Below are positions 1 through 6,213 of a DNA stretch of 14,539 nt, piece by piece (the stretch's first letter is position 1; each line of letters opens with the position of its first letter). The position numbers were made by a program, and so were the translations under genes. The notes under the pieces were generated by a model. That model searched no databases. It was not told the origin of the DNA and was given only the letters and a program-made list of their open reading frames with translations. The stretch is from contig DAHXMP010000388.1 in NCBI GenBank assembly GCA_027371665.1, positions 1-14,539 of the forward strand. Reading direction: 5' to 3'. Source of the DNA: Bacteroidota bacterium. GTDB lineage: Bacteria; Bacteroidota; Ignavibacteria; Kapaibacteriales; UBA2268.

Positions 1-23
1 TTCTTATCGTATCTGAAGGAATC
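1..23 (+). repeat. Left inverted repeat of the putative invertible segment
   Basis: Perfect reverse complement of 695-717 over at least 23 bp. It may extend left of the window. In the restored gene orientation it would be translated as LIVSEGI. Confidence 0.85.
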
Positions 24-751
24 CCGGGATTGCCGTATATATCATAAGGAACAGCATAATACTGATAAAAATTCTTTTTGTGAACCAGAGTGTCAATTAC
101 TCCAATGAACAGGCTATCATGACTTGTTGAAAAGCCTATTGATGCCGATATTTCATCGAAGGGAGTCTGCATATAATTGCAACGGTACACTTTGACTTTG
201 TATAATCCATGATGTTCAGGTGCATAATAACGAAGGTAAATCCTTTGCTCTGCTGCGTCATGATAATAGGTTTTCAGTTTTAGATTCGGTATAATCGAAC
301 TAAACTTAATCGGTTTTGTCTGGCTCTCTTTTTCAGGTGAATTCATACCGGCTGTTACGATTTTGTATTTATAAGTTATATCTTTTTTTACGGTCATATC
401 ATAATAAGCTGTCCCCAAAGCTTCCCTGTACATTGGAATACCCCCGTATAGCGGTATCGAGTCGGCATTTCCGGTTCTTAATATAAATTCCCAAATTTTA
501 AGCTTGAAATCATCCTGGGGCATGTCATAAATATTATTATGCGAATTAATTAATGCAAGCTCATTGAAAAAATTCTCATAATTCGGTTTGAACGAAAGAA
601 TTTTTAGTAGTTCCCAATTTTCTTTCCCGTTAGTTTCGGTTTTGTAAATTTTATAAACAAAATCCCCGGGAATTTTGTTCCCGCAAAAAACATAGATTCC
701 TTCAGATACGATAAGAATAATAAATTTGATTAATAAAGCTGAGACATACAT
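1..751 (-). CDS. Fibronectin type III-like surface protein, displaced 5' part (partial)
   Basis: This frame is open without a stop from an ATG at 749-751 down to the window edge (250 codons), so it is partial. The part inside the inverted repeats has the alternating aromatic beta-strand pattern of fibronectin III domains: VYKIYKTETNGKENW, then YKYKIVTAGMNSPEKES, then LYKVKVYRCNY, and ending YYAVPYDIYGNPGIPSDTIR. There are probably two such domains. That ending matches the strand G end of a domain and parallels NAYGQSIPSARITG in the plus-strand gene at 726-1916. The ATG and the codons at 718-751 are probably fortuitous, because in the flipped orientation this frame is the upstream portion of the 726-1916 gene. 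I infer one original gene; nothing here shows that the displaced half is expressed. Confidence 0.7.
   Translation of the reverse strand, partial: MYVSALLIKFIILIVSEGIYVFCGNKIPGDFVYKIYKTETNGKENWELLKILSFKPNYENFFNELALINSHNNIYDMPQDDFKLKIWEFILRTGNADSIPLYGGIPMYREALGTAYYDMTVKKDITYKYKIVTAGMNSPEKESQTKPIKFSSIIPNLKLKTYYHDAAEQRIYLRYYAPEHHGLYKVKVYRCNYMQTPFDEISASIGFSTSHDSLFIGVIDTLVHKKNFYQYYAVPYDIYGNPGIPSDTIR
695..717 (-). repeat. Right inverted repeat of the putative invertible segment
   Basis: Perfect reverse complement of 1-23. In the plus frame it reads IPSDTIR, directly preceded by a TAG stop at 693-695 in the present orientation. In the flipped orientation the stop is replaced by codons for ..GNPG. 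Confidence 0.85.
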
Positions 752-1916
752 TGAAGCTTTGCACACAGAAAGTTTAGACACAATGAATGCCATTGAAATA
801 AGATGGAAGTGCCTTGTGCCTGAATTTATGAGGACTATGGATATTTACAGGAGCGATAATTACGATAAGGACTACCGCCGGTTAGGAAGTGTAGGCCCTC
901 AAGATACAGCATTCATAGACCGGCAGGTTAATCCCGTTCAGACTTATTTTTATTATCTAATCATTAACAACGCTTACGGGCAGAGCATCCCAAGTGCAAG
1001 AATTACAGGTATGCTTAATGCAAACAGGAAAGCTCAGCCACCTCTTGAGTTGAAAGCCGAAGCCAAAAAAGGCATTGTCTTTCTTAACTGGAAAAGGCCT
1101 ACAGCAGATACACGAGGTTATTATGTTTACCGTTCAGAGATGAACATTGGAGACAGCCTGACACAGCTTACAGATATTATTCTTTCGGACAGCCTTGAAG
1201 TTATCTATACTGATTCTTTAAAAGGAGTAAACAGCCTCTCTCTTGCTTATGCCGTCAAATCGGTAAATACAAGCTATGACATAAGTCCATTTTCAGAGGT
1301 AGTGTATGTTACCCCCAATTTAAATGTCAGGCTGACAACTCCGATAGGATTAAGAACAAGGTTCAGCGACGGGCATGTCCTGGTTACCTGGACTGATGAA
1401 AGAGAAAACGACAGGAATATTGTCGGTTACAATTTATACAGGAAATTTCTGAAAGTTGATGGAACAGACTCGACAAGTTTTATACTCATTAACGGGAAAT
1501 CAACCGATAATTCGCTCAACTATTTTGATGACTCAACTGTCGTTGAAGGGAAGACATATCTTTATTCTGTCGAATCATTTTCTGTCGCTGACAATAAAAG
1601 CCCGATGAGTGCTCCCGCACAAATTGAAATTCCTGTTTATAAGCCTGTTTCGATATCGAGCTTAAAAGTTGCTCGTATTAAGAACGGTGTTACAATAGAA
1701 TGGAACAAGACAATGCAGCCTGATGTGAAAGAGTACAGGATTTACCGACTGACAAAAACAGGAAGTCCTGTTATGGTTGCAAAACTCAAGCCTGACGCCG
1801 AATCATACTTAGATAAAACAGCACCTAAGGACGAGTCATGCTTCTATGCCATTACCTGTGTCAATAACGACAATATCGAAAGCAGTATAGAAGACTGGGT
1901 AGGGGCTGAGGAGTAG
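726..1916 (+). CDS. Fibronectin type III repeat protein, 3' part of an interrupted gene
   Basis: The 396 residues are a chain of about four fibronectin III-like domains (roughly 1-82, 83-200, 201-305, 306-396). Each shows a central Trp (IEIRW, VFLNW, VLVTW, VTIEW) and a DIYR/YYVYR/YNLYR/YRIYR strand, the classic FN3 W...Y spacing. No signal peptide, no convincing ribosome site and only a TTG start are present, which fits a gene lacking its 5' end. The frame is open back to the TAG at 693-695. The missing part lies inverted at 1-717. No T9SS sorting domain follows the last domain, so how the protein would be surface-anchored is unclear. FN3 arrays like this are known in extracellular adhesion and carbohydrate-processing proteins, but no specific role can be assigned. 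Confidence 0.8.
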   Translation: MINKAETYIEALHTESLDTMNAIEIRWKCLVPEFMRTMDIYRSDNYDKDYRRLGSVGPQDTAFIDRQVNPVQTYFYYLIINNAYGQSIPSARITGMLNANRKAQPPLELKAEAKKGIVFLNWKRPTADTRGYYVYRSEMNIGDSLTQLTDIILSDSLEVIYTDSLKGVNSLSLAYAVKSVNTSYDISPFSEVVYVTPNLNVRLTTPIGLRTRFSDGHVLVTWTDERENDRNIVGYNLYRKFLKVDGTDSTSFILINGKSTDNSLNYFDDSTVVEGKTYLYSVESFSVADNKSPMSAPAQIEIPVYKPVSISSLKVARIKNGVTIEWNKTMQPDVKEYRIYRLTKTGSPVMVAKLKPDAESYLDKTAPKDESCFYAITCVNNDNIESSIEDWVGAEE

Positions 1917-1957
1917 GGAAAAATAATATATTATAATAAAAACAATGTATAAAATAC

Positions 1958-1995
1958 AGAGTCCCGAAAGAAATCCGGGACTCTATAAATTTTTT
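1958..1995 (+). terminator. Intrinsic terminator after the FN3 gene
   Basis: Nine-bp perfect stem AGAGTCCCG (1958-1966) with CGGGACTCT (1976-1984), a 9-nt loop, then ATAAA and six T (1990-1995). It lies between the convergent genes ending at 1916 (+) and 2019 (-), so the hairpin may serve both, although the minus-side T run is poor. Confidence 0.85.
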
Positions 1996-2018
1996 CAAAT
2001 AAATCTCTTAATGTATTT

Positions 2019-2756
2019 TTATTCAAAATAATAAATGCTGACTGTAACATTATTCCCACTAATAAGAGTTAAAGTATAATTTATAGTTGGTGTATTTTGT
2101 GAAACACTATGCCAGAGAACAAATCTGTTCGTTCTAAACTTAAGTGGAGGACTTGATAATGAACCAAAACTTTCACCCATTTGTATTTCAGTACCCCCCG
2201 GATTTTCAATATCAATAAAATATTCCCTGTCATTAGTTACCGTTGGAAAAGTTGTATTATAAATCATATTGCCAACATTATCAGGTAAGCGCACGTTTTC
2301 AACAAGCTTAATCACTCTCATCAAATATCCTTTAGCATGCAAATCTTCAGGATTGGGATTTGGGTCATTCGGGTCAATTTTTTCAACTCTTACATTAATT
2401 GATGGGAAAGGGTCAAGGTAATTATAAATATCACACCAATAACCATAGCTCTGTATAACAGCTTTATAAACATTATCAACAAATAATTGAACGGGGTAAC
2501 CTGTAATTTCTTTAACCATTAAAATAGCTTTGTTCCCTTGTTGGGAAGTATTTTGAGTCAGCGGGAGATTAGCTCCTCCATTATCTGTATTTACAGGTGT
2601 TCCCGGTGGAATTTTCATTGTATCTAAACTATAAGTTTGGAAATTTCGTTCGGTACTTCTAAGTACAGAAAGCTGATGTTTTAATGAAAAAACGTAAATT
2701 AATAATAATATACTTATTACTATTAAACCGACAAAAACGATATTTTTTAATTTCAT
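2019..2756 (-). CDS. Unknown protein with N-terminal membrane anchor
   Basis: 245 residues from the ATG at 2754-2756. This start is preferred over the GTG nine bases upstream because AGGTG sits six bases before the ATG. Residues about 4-23 (NIVFVGLIVISILLLIYVF) form one hydrophobic segment after MKLK, followed by a basic/polar stretch. This suggests an inner-membrane anchor or uncleaved signal with the rest outside the cytoplasm. A low-complexity Pro/Asn/Gly/Gln linker follows, then a domain rich in beta-forming residues that ends NYTLTLISGNNVTVSIYYFE. I do not recognise the family and see no catalytic motif. Its upstream region (2757-2880) is very AT-rich and abuts the island's left repeat, so the island may have replaced part of its natural upstream DNA. 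Confidence 0.7.
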   Translation of the reverse strand: MKLKNIVFVGLIVISILLLIYVFSLKHQLSVLRSTERNFQTYSLDTMKIPPGTPVNTDNGGANLPLTQNTSQQGNKAILMVKEITGYPVQLFVDNVYKAVIQSYGYWCDIYNYLDPFPSINVRVEKIDPNDPNPNPEDLHAKGYLMRVIKLVENVRLPDNVGNMIYNTTFPTVTNDREYFIDIENPGGTEIQMGESFGSLSSPPLKFRTNRFVLWHSVSQNTPTINYTLTLISGNNVTVSIYYFE

Positions 2757-2880
2757 AATGCACACCTAAAAAAATTGAAAAAATTTTTATTTTAAGCAGA
2801 AATTATTTCAATAAATGTTTAAGAGTTAAAAGTAATATTAATAAAATTACGAAATAATCTTATTTTTTTACATAAAATTT

Positions 2881-2907
2881 CGTGCCTATATATAATTAGG
2901 CATAATT
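2881..2907 (+). repeat. Left 27-bp outer inverted repeat of the island
   Basis: Starts CGTGCCTATATAT and is the inverse of 5567-5593 (26 of 27). Its core is itself a dyad: TGCCTA, eight bases, TAGGCA. It could therefore form a small hairpin or bind a dimeric protein. Confidence 0.75.
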
Positions 2908-2950
2908 TATTCTGTATACCTTTTAATTTATATAACTTAACTGTATTTAT

Positions 2951-2965
2951 CCGACAATTTGGCAT
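2951..2965 (+). repeat. Copy 1 of a short island motif (GACAATTTGGCAT)
   Basis: CCGACAATTTGGCAT lies just after the stop of the 2978-3559 minus-strand gene. It is nearly identical to 5457-5471 (14 of 15, same orientation) and shares the core AATTTGGCAT with both IS ends. Confidence 0.6.
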
Positions 2966-2977
2966 ACTCGGTTTATA

Positions 2978-3559
2978 TTAATTTTGTACCCTAATATATT
3001 TATCTTCAATTTTATAATTATTAATATTTTTTGATTCATTTTGATATGATAAAGAAATATTCATTATAACATCAACTGAATATTTTGTTATAAAAATATC
3101 ATCACAACAATTAATTAAAATCTCATCATCAAAATTATTAATTTCAGCAGGATTTAAACTCTTTTCGATTGGATATTTATACCTTTTATGTCCCAATGTA
3201 TTTGTTAGCGCAGGTTTAACTTCTAAATTTTCTTTAAATTTTAACTTTTCTGAATTTAAATAATAAATCTGAAATTCAATTAATTTTAGTTCTATGTAAT
3301 TATTGCTCATGTCATTAATAAATAAATCAAAATTGAAACTTTGCCTTTTGGAATTATTGTATATCCATAAATTTTTAACATCAAACGATAACATATCTTG
3401 ATGAAACATGATGATTCCCTTTTTTTCTGTTTTACATATCATTTTTCTAATCCGTTTTATAATACAGTTTATAAACCCTGCGATAAATTCTACAATTTTA
3501 ATCAATGAAACAATATTTGATATTTTTCCTAAGATTGATGTTGAATTAAAATACTCCAT
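2978..3559 (-). CDS. Unknown island protein with hydrophobic N-terminus
   Basis: 193 residues from the ATG at 3557-3559. I chose this start because GGGAG lies six bases before it; the longer frame to 3607 would run into the IS end and has no ribosome site. Residues about 8-33 (ISNIVSLIKIVEFIAGFINC) are hydrophobic with interspersed Lys/Glu, so this is either a membrane segment or an amphipathic helix. A basic stretch (KRIRKMICKTEKK) follows, then a C-terminal part with alternating hydrophobic and polar residues suggesting a beta sandwich (FQIYYLNSEKLKF; YSVDVIMNISLSY). Codon use is extremely AT-rich. I know no family. The IS left end sits 28 bases upstream of the start, so its original promoter is probably displaced and any expression may come from read-through of the transposase gene. 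Confidence 0.55.
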   Translation of the reverse strand: MEYFNSTSILGKISNIVSLIKIVEFIAGFINCIIKRIRKMICKTEKKGIIMFHQDMLSFDVKNLWIYNNSKRQSFNFDLFINDMSNNYIELKLIEFQIYYLNSEKLKFKENLEVKPALTNTLGHKRYKYPIEKSLNPAEINNFDDEILINCCDDIFITKYSVDVIMNISLSYQNESKNINNYKIEDKYIRVQN

Positions 3560-3608
3560 TTCATACTCCCGATTAATGAATATTTTATGCCAAATTATTT
3601 TCAACAAA

Positions 3609-3630
3609 AATACTCATTAAAAAGAGTATT
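3609..3630 (-). terminator. Intrinsic terminator of the transposase gene
   Basis: Seven-bp stem AATACTC (3609-3615) with GAGTATT (3624-3630), eight-base loop. On the minus strand it starts five bases past the stop codon and runs into TTTTTG. The stem is AT-rich, so strength is probably moderate. Confidence 0.6.
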
Positions 3631-3634
3631 TCCA

Positions 3635-4612
3635 TTATTCTTTTCTCTTTTTCTTTGGATAACAAATTTTCTTAACATCGCCAGCAGGCTTGTAATTAAC
3701 CATGCACTTCTCATCTTCGACGGCATTGTCTATGACCTCGTCGAAGCCGTAATCCGATTGTTTCCGCTTGTTATATTTATAACTATATTCAGCGAGATAA
3801 AAGGGCAAATATTTCTTTGAAATTACTCTAAAATTGCCCCTTATGCCGTTTTTAAGCAAGCTCCAGAAGCCTTCAATCATATTCGTATTAATTATGCCCC
3901 GTGAAAACTCCTTCTGGTGTTCGATTGTCAAATGTTCGACAATTTCATCAAATTTTTTGTATGATGCAAACTCATCAGTTATAAGAATTGACCTTCCACT
4001 GTCCTCTTTTACATACTGCCGAAACATTGCAAGCAGATTCCGTGAAGTAAGTTTCTCGATTACTTTTGTCGCAACTTCACCCGAATCCCTCGATACAATT
4101 CCAACAACAGGGACTTTTTGCGTTCCCCTACCTCGTTTTGATTGTACTCGGCTCAGTCGTGGTTCATTATCAGGAATTTTGGTTCGTGGATGTCTCTGTT
4201 TGCCCGTTAAATAAGCCTCATCCATTTCAAGAATACCTTCTAAAAATTCTGCCTGGTCTAACATGGCACATCTAACCTTCATTGCATTGAACCAGGCTGT
4301 TTTTTGAGTAACTCCAACTTGTCTATGTAATTCACAAGAAGAAATGCCGGTTTTTGAATTTATCATAAGCATAATGATTTGAAACCAATACCTCAGGGGT
4401 AAATTGGTATCTTCAAAAACAGTATCAATAAAGACACTAAAAGACCTATTGCAATTATTACAAAGGTATCGGTAGCCTTCCCTTCGTTTTACGATATGGT
4501 CTGAATGTTCGCAATAAGGACAGACAGGGATACCGTCCCAGCGAATCCACTCCAAATATGCAATACATTTTTCCTGTGTATTGAATCTCGTATTTAACTC
4601 ACTTATATTCAT
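3635..4612 (-). CDS. IS1595-family (ISXO2-like) transposase
   Basis: 325 residues; catalyses cut and joining of the insertion sequence ends. The N-terminus has a zinc ribbon (C31-P-Y-C34 and C51-N-N-C54) after the helix NTQEKCIAYLEWIRW, as in the Zn_Tnp_IS1595 module. The DDE domain has MDEAYLTG (D131), ITDEFASYK (D213) and MIEGFWSLLKNGIRGNF (E247), giving a D-D-33-E spacing. The C-terminal YSYKYNKR fits the family's usual ending. The length is typical and all catalytic residues are present, so the enzyme could be active. Start: AAGGA lies eight bases before the ATG at 4610-4612, and the IS right end is directly upstream, so promoter elements must lie in or across that end. Confidence 0.92.
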   Translation of the reverse strand: MNISELNTRFNTQEKCIAYLEWIRWDGIPVCPYCEHSDHIVKRREGYRYLCNNCNRSFSVFIDTVFEDTNLPLRYWFQIIMLMINSKTGISSCELHRQVGVTQKTAWFNAMKVRCAMLDQAEFLEGILEMDEAYLTGKQRHPRTKIPDNEPRLSRVQSKRGRGTQKVPVVGIVSRDSGEVATKVIEKLTSRNLLAMFRQYVKEDSGRSILITDEFASYKKFDEIVEHLTIEHQKEFSRGIINTNMIEGFWSLLKNGIRGNFRVISKKYLPFYLAEYSYKYNKRKQSDYGFDEVIDNAVEDEKCMVNYKPAGDVKKICYPKKKRKE

Positions 4613-4626
4613 AAAATTTTCCTTTT

Positions 4627-4638
4627 ATAATTTGGCAT
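4627..4638 (+). repeat. Right end of the IS and copy 3 of the island motif
   Basis: ATAATTTGGCAT, the exact inverse of 3587-3598 (left IS end, copy 2). It shares AATTTGGCAT with the copies at 2951-2965 and 5457-5471. Confidence 0.65.
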
Positions 4639-4696
4639 TATTGATTATATTTGATTTAGCATAATTTGTATTTTTATTATTAGGATAAAAACAATA

Positions 4697-5137
4697 ATGA
4701 AAAAGATGAAATATGTGAAAAATTATAATGAATTTCTTGCTCTCGAACATATCAGAGAAGCAACTCCTAATTTGCAAGGACTTGATGAGAATGCCTCTTT
4801 TCAAATTGCAGATAAAATTAAAAAAGATGACATGAGAATCATCAAAAAAATACTTTCTTATACAAATTATCATAAACCAAAATCTGATTATTCGTCTTGG
4901 TATATTGGTACAACCAATAATCTTGAAATAAGAACATCGGCACATAAATCGGAATATGGTATAAAGGAATTGCCTAAACTTCATTCTTGGGAATGTCAAA
5001 CAGCAAAACAAGCTCAAAATATTGAAAAATATATGATAGAAAAATATAAATTTGATGGTGCTTTGGGAAATTGGACCCCAGAAACAAATATTATATATGT
5101 ATTTTACAAAGGTCATAAAAAGTCTCTAACTCATTAA
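4697..5137 (+). CDS. Divergent GIY-YIG-like nuclease domain protein
   Basis: 146 residues. The C-terminal half resembles a small bacterial GIY-YIG nuclease group: SSWYIGTTNNLEIR (residues 66-79, the YIG half of the motif with a following Arg), H83, then AKQAQNIEKYMIEKY, in which E110 is in the usual place of the metal-binding Glu, and NIIYVFYK at the end. The first GIY strand is not obvious; SSWYIG may represent only the second strand of the motif, so activity is uncertain. The N-terminal 60 residues are helical and charged with no recognised domain. The start ATG follows AGGA by 11 bases. It begins 58 bases outside the IS right end and meets the next gene tail to tail with overlapping stop codons. 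Such nucleases occur in mobile elements, repair and defence; its role here is not shown. Confidence 0.6.
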   Translation: MKKMKYVKNYNEFLALEHIREATPNLQGLDENASFQIADKIKKDDMRIIKKILSYTNYHKPKSDYSSWYIGTTNNLEIRTSAHKSEYGIKELPKLHSWECQTAKQAQNIEKYMIEKYKFDGALGNWTPETNIIYVFYKGHKKSLTH

Positions 5138-5436
5138 TTATTTTCTAACTCATTCGGAAACCAAATAGCCTTTTTTATTATTTCTCTATGATGAGCTTTG
5201 ATTATTTTATCTATATAATTAATCAAAAACCACCTTTGCCGTTCAGTAAATATAAAATTGCATTCTTTCTCCCAAATTGGTAAAAATTTTTCAATATTAT
5301 ATTTTAATTCATTAATAAAATTATGGGATAAAATCCATAAATTATGAAAATCGTTCATATTATTTCGCAACCATTCAATGTCATTATTAGCTTCATCTAA
5401 ATCTAAATATTTTCCTTCGTGGGATAAATTAGGCAT
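5134..5436 (-). CDS. Unknown 100-residue helical protein
   Basis: The start ATG (5434-5436) has AGAGGG five bases upstream. The protein is predicted mostly helical, acidic in front and rich in aromatic residues (NDIEWLRNNMNDFHNLWILS; FTERQRWFLINYIDKI), with a basic helix near the end (KIIKAHHREIIKKAIW). There is no signal peptide or membrane segment. Its stop (5134-5136) overlaps the stop of the GIY-YIG-like gene (5135-5137) on the other strand. An island motif copy lies 20 bases upstream of the start. I recognise no family. The size and pairing would allow a small partner or regulatory protein, but that is only inference from position. Confidence 0.6.
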   Translation of the reverse strand: MPNLSHEGKYLDLDEANNDIEWLRNNMNDFHNLWILSHNFINELKYNIEKFLPIWEKECNFIFTERQRWFLINYIDKIIKAHHREIIKKAIWFPNELENN

Positions 5437-5456
5437 ATATCCCTCTTAGATTTAAT

Positions 5457-5471
5457 CTGACAATTTGGCAT
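5457..5471 (+). repeat. Copy 4 of the island motif (GACAATTTGGCAT)
   Basis: CTGACAATTTGGCAT, 14 of 15 identical with 2951-2965 in the same orientation. It lies upstream of the 5134-5436 gene. The bases between it and the right outer repeat (5472-5566) are AT-rich and hold no gene that I can see. Confidence 0.6.
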
Positions 5472-5566
5472 GGAATAAATTGGAATATATAACCTGAAAA
5501 ATATATTTTATATAGAAAATACCTCATTTTTACATAAACCCTTAATAATATTAAACTTACTTTTTT

Positions 5567-5593
5567 AATTATGCCTAATCATATATAGGCACG
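5567..5593 (-). repeat. Right 27-bp outer inverted repeat of the island
   Basis: Ends TATATAGGCACG and is the inverse of 2881-2907 with a single mismatch near the centre. The dyad TGCCTA...TAGGCA is kept in this copy as well. Confidence 0.75.
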
Positions 5594-6213
5594 TAAAAAA
5601 TTATACTGATATTCAAATATTTAGTAAAGATTATACAATTTCTGCAAAATTTAAAGATACAAAAATACAAGGTATGGTATCTATTAAAAGCTGTAACTTC
5701 CCAAATGTTTATTTAGATTCGATTACATTTTCAAATGATTGGGGAAATGAAGAATTGTCTTTTGTTCCATTAGTAGAATTCCCTTATTATTTAAGTAATG
5801 ATTCACTTTGTAATATTGGACAATTAAAATTTTATGCAAAATATACTGGAACAAAAACGGGCTATATGGTTTTGCATTTTAGAAATTATGATGGAACAAT
5901 TTTTTTAAGATATTTTGGATTAAGGTCCTATGTAGAAGAACCCCTAAGTGTTCCAGATGAAAATGCAAATTTAGACAATGGTTTTTTAATATATCCAAAT
6001 CCTTCAGATGGATTAATTAATATAAAAACAAATTTGGCAATGCCTGCTAAAATAAATATTATAAACCTTCTGGGTGAGAAAATATTGGAAACAGATATTA
6101 AAAGCCAGAAAACAAATATTAATCTTAATGGGAAAGTTCAGAATGGTGTTTATTTTATCATTCTTGAAAATAGATTATCGAGATTTGTAAAAAAATTAAT
6201 GGTCAATTATTAA
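5593..6213 (+). pseudogene. T9SS-sorted surface protein, 5' end missing at the island edge
   Basis: The coding frame (..NYTDIQIFSKDYTISAKFKDTKIQG then MVSIKSCNF..) continues upstream of the first ATG (5674) to the outer repeat, without any start codon or signal peptide. Residues after the ATG look like the middle of a beta-rich domain (LKFYAKYTGTKTGYMVLHF). The last 75 or so residues are a complete type A sorting domain: FLIYPNPSDGLINIKT, INIINLLGEKILETDI, NGVYFIILENRLSRFVKKLMV. Such domains direct export through the type IX system and attachment to the cell surface. Without a signal peptide the protein could not reach the periplasm, so I call it a pseudogene. The matching 5' half is not left of the island, which argues for deletion as well as insertion. 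Confidence 0.65.

Larger units (their letters stand above)
1..717. other. Putative invertible DNA segment bounded by inverted repeats
   Basis: The first bases (TTCTTATCGTATCTGAAGGA, continuing to position 23) recur as an exact reverse complement at 695-717. The match stops inward at 24/694, and its outward extent on the left cannot be seen because the window begins there. The enclosed DNA is open on the minus strand throughout, while the flanking gene lies on the plus strand. Reversing 1-717 joins ..IPSDTIR to IINLINKAETYIEA.. in frame and removes the TAG (693-695) that now closes the plus-strand frame just before the right repeat. Seen: repeats, frames, stop. Inference: inversion by a site-specific recombinase, or by an amplification or assembly event. 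No recombinase gene is present in the window. Confidence 0.75.
3587..4638 (-). mobile_element. IS1595-like insertion sequence, about 1.05 kb
   Basis: A perfect 12-bp inverted repeat, ATGCCAAATTAT at 3587-3598 and ATAATTTGGCAT at 4627-4638, brackets a single transposase gene with a tight fit (36 and 14 bases of internal margin). Members of the IS1595 family usually generate 8-bp target duplications. I tested octamers outside the three most plausible end positions and found none matching, so either the ends have been altered, the element is old, or the true ends differ by a few bases. Confidence 0.65.
2881..5593. mobile_element. AT-rich genomic island bounded by 27-bp inverted repeats
   Basis: Bases 2881-2907 and 5567-5593 are inverted copies with one mismatch in 27. 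Between them lie four genes, including an IS1595-like transposase and a GIY-YIG-like gene, in DNA of very low GC (7 of 60 bases at 3001-3060; 31 of 60 at 11701-11760 in the backbone). The right repeat abuts a T9SS gene that lacks its 5' end. The flanking octamers (TAAAATTT left, TAAAAAAT right) agree at 6 of 8 positions, too weak in such AT-rich DNA to call a target duplication. Seen: repeats, composition, truncated neighbour. Inference: transferred element. Whether the outer repeats belong to this transposase or to another mechanism is unknown. Confidence 0.55.

Noticed and set aside
3834..4275. Plus-strand frames opposite the transposase
   Set aside because: They are mirror frames of a strongly supported transposase and show no domain or ribosome site.
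3587..5471. A larger IS1595-type transposon from the IS left end (3587) to the motif at 5457-5471, carrying the GIY-YIG-like and 100-aa genes as passengers
   Set aside because: The right end would fit, but flanking octamers do not match, and the copy at 4627-4638 is the exact mate of the left end, giving a normal single-gene IS.
2881..5593. Integron-like cassette array, because motif copies separate single genes
   Set aside because: The motifs lack the paired core sites and imperfect stem of attC sites, gene orientations are mixed, and there is no integrase.
6031..6042. AAATTTGGCAAT in the truncated T9SS gene as a fifth island motif copy
   Set aside because: It lies inside conserved-looking coding sequence before the sorting domain strands and differs at the end of the motif; likely chance.
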